A DNA stretch of 33,061 nt. Source: Candidatus Berkelbacteria bacterium Licking1014_7. Its GTDB lineage: Bacteria > Patescibacteriota > UBA1384 > GWA2-35-9 > CG2-30-39-44. The translations under genes and the position numbers were made by a program. Positions 26,224 to 33,061 of the stretch are shown one piece after another (the stretch's first letter is position 1; each line of letters opens with the position of its first letter). Under the pieces are notes generated by a model. It was not told the origin of the DNA. It worked only from the letters and a program-made list of their open reading frames with translations, and did no database searches. The stretch spans positions 1-33,061 of the forward strand of contig VMGK01000018.1 of the NCBI GenBank assembly GCA_007376535.1, written 5' to 3'.

Positions 26224-26916
26224 ATGGTTATGAATGAACCAAAATATTTTGATATAGTAAAAGTAAGGGTTGACGCGCCAATTCTAAAAGAAACTTTTAG
26301 AGGCAGAATTCAGAAAAATCTTAACGCGCGCAAAAAGATCTGGCAGTTAAAATGGAAATTTCTTGATTTGACTTTAGGTGGTCTCTTACTTTACGGCTTG
26401 ATAGTGATTGTGGCTTTTTCCGGCGCCATCGCCACTACCAGAATTATTTCAGCCACTATTAGTCAGAAACCGGTGTTGGAGGTTTCGCCGAGTTTTTCTG
26501 ATTTTAAGGTTGAGAAGCTTAAGCCAACAAATCAACAAACCGACCATCAACCATCAACAAGCCAACCATCAGTCGCTCAATCAATCGAGCAAGATCCTTT
26601 TAAGATGATAGCAGAGCCAGCCACAGATGAAATCGCTAAAAATAGTTTTAAGATACGTATATTAAATGGTAATGCTCGAGATGGCGAGGCCGGTAAAATC
26701 AAAAATGAATTGACTGCCAACGGTTTCTCGGTGGGCGCGGTTGGAAACGCCAAAAATCAATATCCAACCACCCAAATTTATTATTTGGCTGGTAAAAACA
26801 AATCAGCAGAAAAGGTTAAAAGCGCGCTTTCAAAATATCAGGCAGAAACGCATGAGTCCAATGTTGGACTTATTGGAGACGGATACGATATATTAGTAGT
26901 GCTGGGGGTAAAGTAA
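26224..26916 (+). CDS. LytR C-terminal domain protein
   Basis: TM segment then FKIRILNGNARDGEAGKIKNELTANGFSVGAVGNA...YDILVVLG. Confidence 0.88.
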   Translation: MVMNEPKYFDIVKVRVDAPILKETFRGRIQKNLNARKKIWQLKWKFLDLTLGGLLLYGLIVIVAFSGAIATTRIISATISQKPVLEVSPSFSDFKVEKLKPTNQQTDHQPSTSQPSVAQSIEQDPFKMIAEPATDEIAKNSFKIRILNGNARDGEAGKIKNELTANGFSVGAVGNAKNQYPTTQIYYLAGKNKSAEKVKSALSKYQAETHESNVGLIGDGYDILVVLGVK

Positions 26917-26933
26917 AAAGTGAAAATTAATTT

Positions 26934-27089
26934 ATGCAATTCACTCAAGATCATATAATCGGGGCAATCGCTGGATTTTTAATCGGATATGTTACCGGAG
27001 TATTTACTTCCAAATTATTGAAAATAGTTATGGGAACTTTAGTGTTGGGGGCAGCCGTTGCTTATGTTTATTATAGATATCTTAGGTAA
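26934..27089 (+). CDS. small membrane protein (51 aa)
   Basis: MQFTQDHIIGAIAGFLIGYVTGVFTSKLLKIVMGTLVLGAAVAYVYYRYLR; below ORF-track cutoff. Confidence 0.6.
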   Translation: MQFTQDHIIGAIAGFLIGYVTGVFTSKLLKIVMGTLVLGAAVAYVYYRYLR

Positions 27090-27181
27090 AATGGTAGAAT
27101 AAAGAATCTTTTGTTAAATTAAAGATAATTGATAAAAAGGTTTTAGGACAAGGTAATAAATATTATAACAAGAATTATTAT

Positions 27182-27406
27182 TCAGATGATCACTACTATC
27201 ATCATAAAAAAGAAAAAAAGATCTCCCAGGTCGGTGCGTCCTCTTTGAAAATACCAGTGTAAATTATAATAGATTTTTGATTTATTTCTCAACCAGTTGT
27301 GCGCTGGCGTAAGGGCTGGAATAAAAAATTTACTGGCGCGACGAAGCTCTAAAGTTTTTCGATCTAATTCTAATTTTTTTGCTTGTTTTGAATCAACGAT
27401 AATCAT
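27182..27406 (-). CDS. small hypothetical protein
   Basis: 74-aa ORF MIIVDSKQAKKLELDRKTLELRRASKFFIPALTPAHNW; only weak support. Confidence 0.4.
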   Translation of the reverse strand: MIIVDSKQAKKLELDRKTLELRRASKFFIPALTPAHNWLRNKSKIYYNLHWYFQRGRTDLGDLFFFFMMIVVII

Positions 27407-27666
27407 TTTTGTAAAATTTTTGTCGCTTAAATTATATTAACACATTATTATTGCAAGAATGCAAGTGTTCTGATACCTTATTTGCCTGCCCCGTCTCACA
27501 GTACGGGATAAATTTTAGAAGGACAATGTAAACAAGGCAACAAAATCAAGAAAGGGGTAAAAATTTTAATTATTTGACAATTATTAGAAAAGGCGAGAAA
27601 ATGAAGATAGATCGGCTGCGAACTATAGATCAAACAAAATTAATCAATAGTAAAGAAGGAGAAAAA

Positions 27667-28902
27667 ATGAGCGAAAATTCAAATTCAGGAGAAAAAATTG
27701 CAATCCATACGCCATCTGCCCAGTTGTCTTCATCAGCAGTATCAACGGAAAAATCAAAAGCAGGTAAATCACCTTCAAAATTTAAGCAATTTTTTTGGGG
27801 AGACAAAAAGGCAAAAATTCGCGTCGTCTCAATTGTCTTGCCAGCGGTTTTACTGATTGCGTTAGTCGCGTCTGTTTATGTCCGTTATTTTAAGAATGAG
27901 TCCAATTTACCCAATGAGCCCAAATCAAATATTTTACAAACTATCACCAGACCAAAAGTTAAAAAAGTCGCCAGTCCTTTATCGGGCATAGAATATAATG
28001 AAGACATTGCCACTCGTCATCCGCTGGGTGTGGTGGTGGAAAATCATTCAGACGCGCGCCCCCAATCCGGACTGTCCAGAGCAGAAATTGTTTATGAAGC
28101 GATTGCCGAAGGAGGAATTACTCGTTTTATGGCAATTTTTGGTCCGCGCGAAGCGCAGGAGATTGGACCGGTTAGGAGCGCGCGCACTTTCTTTTTGGAT
28201 TGGATTCAGGAATATGATGGTTATTTTGCTTATGCGGGCGGCTCAAAAGACGGATTGGCGCAGATTATTTCTGACAATGTCAAAAGTTTGCCGCATACTC
28301 AAGGATATTTTGAAAGAAAGTCGCGCGGCAATGTGGCATCAGAACATACGCTTTTTACTTCCACCAAGGACTTATACAATTTAGCCGAGAAAAAGGGTTT
28401 CGGCAAAACCGCTAATTTTACAACTTTAAATTTTAAGGATGATGCCAAACTTGAAGATCGGGGTGATCAGGAAAAAATCACGATTAATTTTTCTACTAAT
28501 GTTTATCAAGTAGATTGGCTTTATGACAAAGAGCAAAATATTTATAAACGGGTGTTGGCTGGCGCCTCGCACAAAGATGACAAGACCGGCGAGCAACTGA
28601 CTGCCAAAAATATTATTATTCAAAAAGTAGACCACAGGTATATTACTTTTCCCGAGGATCCGACTGCCAAAGGCGTGTGGCGTTTTACTGACATTGGGCA
28701 GGGCGAGGCCTGGGTGATTTATGATGGAAAAATGCAAAAAGCGACTTGGAAAAAGTCGTCAGTTAAAGATCGCACCCGATTGTTTGATTCGTCTGGCGAC
28801 GAAATAAAATTTAATCGCGGAGTATTTTGGTATGAAATTATTCATCCCGACATCACTTTTAACGAAAGTAAAGTCGTAGATACTAATCCAGATAAAAATT
28901 AG
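27667..28902 (+). CDS. DUF3048 (YerB-like) domain lipoprotein/membrane protein
   Basis: ATRHPLGVVVENHSDARPQSGLSRAEIVYEAIAEGGITRFMAIF...GPVRSARTFFLDW; AAGGAG RBS. Confidence 0.93.
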   Translation: MSENSNSGEKIAIHTPSAQLSSSAVSTEKSKAGKSPSKFKQFFWGDKKAKIRVVSIVLPAVLLIALVASVYVRYFKNESNLPNEPKSNILQTITRPKVKKVASPLSGIEYNEDIATRHPLGVVVENHSDARPQSGLSRAEIVYEAIAEGGITRFMAIFGPREAQEIGPVRSARTFFLDWIQEYDGYFAYAGGSKDGLAQIISDNVKSLPHTQGYFERKSRGNVASEHTLFTSTKDLYNLAEKKGFGKTANFTTLNFKDDAKLEDRGDQEKITINFSTNVYQVDWLYDKEQNIYKRVLAGASHKDDKTGEQLTAKNIIIQKVDHRYITFPEDPTAKGVWRFTDIGQGEAWVIYDGKMQKATWKKSSVKDRTRLFDSSGDEIKFNRGVFWYEIIHPDITFNESKVVDTNPDKN

Positions 28903-29259
28903 TTTGATAGGGCTTCGTCAGAGAAGTGTTTCGGGTTGGATTAAATCAAAAAGCCCCGAAGATAAATTCCAATGTTCAAATTCCAATGACCAATCAAGCA
29001 TCAAATTCCAATGAATCAAAATATAATTTAGAGGAGAGATGCGCGAAGTTCGGCGAAGCGGTGATTGGTTTTGCAAAATCATTGAACATTGAGATTTGGA
29101 ATTTGATTGAACATTGATGCTTGAGAATTGGAATTTTTATCAATTGCTCCGCCAGCTAGCGGAAGCTTTCGGGGTGGTTTTGAGTTTTTCGTTTTGAGAT
29201 TTGAATTATTATCTTTCATTCTAAAATCATAAATCCATATTCTTAAATCTTTTTTGTCC

Positions 29260-30555
29260 TTAGTTCTTGATTTTACTTTTCAATTTATTTATCAGCCGTC
29301 CGTCGTTAATTGATTCTTGCGAATTTCTTTCCATATCTTTAACAATCACTGATTTGTCAAAGACCTCCCGTTCGCCCACAATCAGCACAAAGCGAATTTT
29401 CTTTTTGTCAGCCAGGTGCAATTGGGATTTAAGCGATTCTTTCCCCGGGGCAATAAAAGATTTGATGCCTTTTTTGATAAGTTCGGTCATAAGTTTAAGG
29501 GTTTTTTTTCTGGCTTTGGGTCCGAGTTGAATGAGCATCACCTGCGGTTTAGATGTTTCTGGCGCGTCAATATTGTTTTCTTTGAGAAATTCAATTATTC
29601 TCTCTACTCCAAAAGACATTCCAATGGCAGATGTTTTTTTTCCGCCCAATGTTTTAGCGAGACGATCATATCTGCCTCCGCCCGCCAAACTTGATTGTCG
29701 CTCCTTAACGTTTTTTATCACTACTTCAAAAGTGGTTCTGGTATAATAATCAAGTCCGCGGACTAATTTCGGGTTGAGATCATACGAGACGTTGAGTTCG
29801 TCTAAAAATTCTAATGTTTCGCTAAAATGCGTTTTGCAGTTTTCGCAAACCATATCTATAATGTCAGGGCTTGAAGAGGCGATTTTTTGGCAGGTCTTTT
29901 CCTTGCAGTCAAGAATTCGCAGCGGATTATTATTATTTATTCTTTTTTTGCAATCCCCACAAAGCATTTTTTTAAACGAATTAAAAAAATTTTGCAATTT
30001 TTCAGAAATGTCTGGTTTACATAATTCACAACCAACAGTGTTGATTTCAATTGAGCATAATTTTAAGATTTTTAAACTTTTAAGTATATCCCAAACAGTA
30101 TAGATGGTAAGCGCGTCGGTGGCGCTGGCGCTGTCTCCGATAACTTCAAAGCCAAATTGGGTGAATTGCCGTTGTCTGCCTTTTTGTGGTCGTTCGTAGC
30201 GAAAAAGCGGTCCGGCGTAATAGAGTTTGAATGGTTGGGGCGCGCCGGAAAAGCCGGTCTCTAAATACGAACGGATTATTCCCGCAGTGTAGTCAGGACG
30301 CAAGACCAATTTTTCTTCGTTGTCGTTTTTACTACTGCCTAAACGGGAAACCTCAAACATTTGTTTTTGCACAATGTCTGAATTTTCGCCAATCGGTCGC
30401 GCAAAGACCTCTGCGCGCTCAAAAATCGGTGTCTCGATTTTTTCAAAACCCTGTAAAACCATTTTTTTCTCAAAAATTTTCCAGATGAAATCGCGATATT
30501 TTTGATCTTGGGGCAAAATATCTTGCGTCCCCCGTGGTTTTAATAATTTTTGCAT
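29260..30555 (-). CDS. hisS: histidyl-tRNA synthetase
   Basis: KPRGTQDILPQDQKYRDFIW, LRPDYTAGIIRSYLE, YYAGPLFRYERPQKGRQRQFTQFGFEVIG, LVRGLDYYTRTTFE, SSLAGGGRYDRLAK. Confidence 0.98.
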   Translation of the reverse strand: MQKLLKPRGTQDILPQDQKYRDFIWKIFEKKMVLQGFEKIETPIFERAEVFARPIGENSDIVQKQMFEVSRLGSSKNDNEEKLVLRPDYTAGIIRSYLETGFSGAPQPFKLYYAGPLFRYERPQKGRQRQFTQFGFEVIGDSASATDALTIYTVWDILKSLKILKLCSIEINTVGCELCKPDISEKLQNFFNSFKKMLCGDCKKRINNNNPLRILDCKEKTCQKIASSSPDIIDMVCENCKTHFSETLEFLDELNVSYDLNPKLVRGLDYYTRTTFEVVIKNVKERQSSLAGGGRYDRLAKTLGGKKTSAIGMSFGVERIIEFLKENNIDAPETSKPQVMLIQLGPKARKKTLKLMTELIKKGIKSFIAPGKESLKSQLHLADKKKIRFVLIVGEREVFDKSVIVKDMERNSQESINDGRLINKLKSKIKN

Positions 30556-30730
30556 AGTATGAATTAAATTTTCAATTTTCAATTCTCAATTTTCAATAAA
30601 TTTACAATTCATTAAATCAAAAAGCAAAGAGTAAAAAGCAAAAACAAATATTAAAATGTAAAAATATTTTTAATTTTTGATATGCCTGTCCCGTATTCCC
30701 GCCACTGCGGTGCGGGATGTTCGGGGTTAT

Positions 30731-30921
30731 TTTGCCTGCCCAGTGAAATGTCATGCCAAAGGCAGATCCGCCTCTGGCGGAAAATCTACTTGCAAATTCC
30801 TATTCCTATTACAAGAGGGCATAAGCCCATTACTCCGCCAGCTGGCGGATAGCGTAAAAAAGAATACTGAGGGTCTTGACCCGAAAATTCTTTATAATTA
30901 GGATATTGCCAGAGATTGAAT
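30731..30921. repeat. dispersed repeat family, copy 2
   Basis: tttgcctgcccagtgaaatgtcatgccaaaggcagatccgcctctggcggaaaatctacttgcaa ... gagattgaatg. Confidence 0.85.
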
Positions 30922-31143
30922 GAAGATGGGATTTATCATTTTTGTGTCCCGAACTTGTTTCGGGATTGATTTTACTTCATTCTATTCTCAAATCCGGTAA
31001 AAGTCAAGACCCGGCGCAGGTTGGACAGGTTAGATAAAGAGTTCCATTTGTCATAAAATCTAAGATAAAATTAAACCCCGCGGTAAGCGGGGTTGTGTCG
31101 CTGCAAAAGGCGGAATTATCAAGACCAAATTGCGGGTAATTTA

Positions 31144-31542
31144 TCAACGCAACCAAACAATTTTATTTTTACCGCAATCCGGATCCGGACAATGAACGAA
31201 AAAGCAGTTTGAAAGAGCCAGTTTAACCAAGGAGATATTCTCCAATTTTGCGCTGCATGAGTCACAATTCGTAGGCATATAGGATGGTTTAATCTGGGGC
31301 AATAGAATCGGGTTTTCTCCGTTATCTGACAATAACTGAAATTTACCGCCTTGTTCATCTCGGATAAAGACAATTTTCCCCACTTCTAATTGGCAACTCT
31401 TTTCTATAACCTTATTCTTGACTCGGTATTCGGGATTAGTCACAAATTCCGGCTCTCTTCTTAATGGTACTCTTTGTTTCCTTGTCCTTGTTGCCCACTC
31501 TGTTTTCCACCCCGTTGATTTCGCTGTTCCTGTAATGTTCAT
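31144..31542 (-). CDS. hypothetical protein with Cys motifs
   Basis: 132 aa; CDSCSAKL...CPDPDCGKNK; GGCAAGAGA upstream. Confidence 0.65.
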   Translation of the reverse strand: MNITGTAKSTGWKTEWATRTRKQRVPLRREPEFVTNPEYRVKNKVIEKSCQLEVGKIVFIRDEQGGKFQLLSDNGENPILLPQIKPSYMPTNCDSCSAKLENISLVKLALSNCFFVHCPDPDCGKNKIVWLR

Positions 31543-31604
31543 CTTCTCTTGCCTCCTTTATCTTCAAATATATTTTTATCACAAAAAGCGGTTTTACGCA
31601 AGGA

Positions 31605-32219
31605 CTACTTACATGTCTTTTTTATCAAGATACCACGGAGACGAGGATTAGAGAGAACTAATCTTATGGTTCCGTTAGCAGAATAAGGATTATACTCAAT
31701 TGAAGTTTGCCATTTACCGTACCTAGCCCGAGTTGGAACGATTGAAATAGGATTGGAAAATTCGCTGCCGCCAATACAATCACCGCTCCCGCCAAATACA
31801 GTTTTATAATTGATATTGTCAGTTGAAAGATACAAACTAAAATCTTCAGCGTATATATCAACAGCGCAGTTATTAGTGGCAGAGGCAGCGTATGAAAATG
31901 AGAAAGCAGTGACATTATATAGAGATCCAAAATCATAAATGGTCTCTTTTGTATCGGTGCAACTGGAAGGATAAGTTACACTGGCAATAAGCGGTATCGT
32001 CCCGGAAATCAACTTCATCGGAATTGGCTTGGAGATCTTCTGTTCTTTTTTTTTCTGTTTTTTTTCTTTCTTCGTTTTTTCCGTCGCAATCTGTGCCGGC
32101 GCATCATAAGCAATGCCCTTGACTTGCTTTTTTGCTCGGTAATATATACTGAAGCCAAAACTCCCCAGCGCCAAAACAACCAAACACGCAAATAAAACCT
32201 TCTCAGCCCTCTCTTTCAT
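31605..32219 (-). CDS. hypothetical membrane-anchored secreted protein
   Basis: MKERAEKVLFACLVVLALGSFGFSIYYRAKK anchor, Lys-rich linker, extracellular-type domain; AGGAGGTGA RBS. Confidence 0.75.
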   Translation of the reverse strand: MKERAEKVLFACLVVLALGSFGFSIYYRAKKQVKGIAYDAPAQIATEKTKKEKKQKKKEQKISKPIPMKLISGTIPLIASVTYPSSCTDTKETIYDFGSLYNVTAFSFSYAASATNNCAVDIYAEDFSLYLSTDNINYKTVFGGSGDCIGGSEFSNPISIVPTRARYGKWQTSIEYNPYSANGTIRLVLSNPRLRGILIKKTCK

Positions 32220-32356
32220 CTTTTCAATCACCTCCTGTTTGTTAAGTTTCGCCCTCAACCTATTATAGACCCACTGCGCAATAACCTTTTCTACTACAAC
32301 ATAATAATTCCTTCCTTCGGTCGTCAAATGCAAAATGTAAGACACAAAATGCAAAG

Positions 32357-32455
32357 TGCCTGCCCGTCAAAGTGTCATGCCAAAGGCAGATCCGCCTCTG
32401 GCGGAAAATCTATTTGCAGTAACATATAATTAGGTTTCTGCAAGAGATTGAACGA
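32357..32455. repeat. dispersed repeat family, copy 3
   Basis: tgcctgcccgtcaaagtgtcatgccaaaggcagatccgcctctggcggaaaatctatttgcag ... gcaagagattgaac. Confidence 0.85.
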
Positions 32456-32772
32456 CGGCGGGTAGTCCAAAATTCAAAATTATTTTAAATTTTGCACTGT
32501 GATTTTAAGATTTCCCCGCTTGCTTCGGGGCAGGGAGATTTGTGTCTTGAATTTCTAATATGTTTCGCTACGAAAAATTATTCCGCAGTGGGTCTCATGA
32601 TTGTTTTAATAAATTTAGCAAATTCGGTCCATCGCTTATCGCAAATCCCGCTTCATTTCGCCTGCCCGCAATGCCTTGCGGCAACGCATGGCAGGCGGGG
32701 GAGCGTCCTAATACTTATGTGGATAACTTCTACTTGACAATCTTTTTTGTTTTGCTATACTATAATTAATCA

Positions 32773-33061
32773 CTACGAAAAAGACCCTTGCGAGGTTTTG
32801 TCCTTGCCGGGGGCTTTTTCATTTTGGGCTCCTAAAATAGATTTTTTATCATTTAGATAAACAATATTTGCATTTGTTCTTTTTAAGAGAATCGAGCATT
32901 TCTTTTTAATGCTTGGCGAAAGAATAACGGAAAGTTTATCTTTTTCTTTTAAGCATTTAACTAAACTGGCATAATCGCCATCGCTTGTAATAATAATTGC
33001 TTTTTTAAAATTATTTTCGTAAGCGTCTCGCGTCGCTTGAAGCACTAAATCAGCGTCGCAA
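32773..33061 (-). CDS. NYN (LabA/PIN-like) domain protein, truncated by window edge
   Basis: CDADLVLQATRDAYENNFKKAIIITSDGDYASLVKCLKEKDKLSVILSP; frame continues past 33045 to the window end. Confidence 0.85.
   Translation of the reverse strand, partial: CDADLVLQATRDAYENNFKKAIIITSDGDYASLVKCLKEKDKLSVILSPSIKKKCSILLKRTNANIVYLNDKKSILGAQNEKAPGKDKTSQGSFS

Noticed and set aside
32492-32737. ORFs with CLEFLICxATKNYS (25512-25715 and 32492-32737)
   Set aside because: Shared because both translate the same MITE-like repeat.

Overview
AT-rich bacterial chromosome segment. Gene content (class II NrdJ, FtsZ/FtsA, RarA, LexA, YbeY remnant, HD-domain protein, GatB/YqeY, S21, HIT, HisS, DUF3048, LytR_C) and abundant short intergenic repeats suggest a Patescibacteria/CPR-type genome (inference). 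The left ~2.5 kb looks like an integron-type gene-cassette array. Four attC-like sites (R''...AAC / GTTRTGC with paired L boxes) separate same-strand small ORFs: Nudix, two MazG-like, a Cys-rich protein and a frameshifted NADAR/YbiA-like ORF. A near-identical ~104-bp imperfect palindrome follows three of the sites. Other highlights: (i) a cobalamin riboswitch upstream of a DUF4430 / ECF S-component-like pair, with a 31-bp perfect palindrome in its leader, in a genome carrying B12-dependent NrdJ; (ii) a GC-rich ~730-nt putative structured RNA between ftsA and ftsZ with a perfect-consensus promoter and a strong terminator, not recognised as a known RNA; (iii) GTTC-N7-GTTC candidate LexA operators at lexA and ftsZ, with intragenic matches in nrdJ and rarA; (iv) a recurrent hairpin plus TTGACA module placed as a portable -35 element before ftsZ, lexA and a third locus; (v) an orphan two-gene module at 8.4-10.2 kb; (vi) several dispersed MITE-like repeats, one of which truncates YbeY. 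All calls are by eye; no database search or folding was run.
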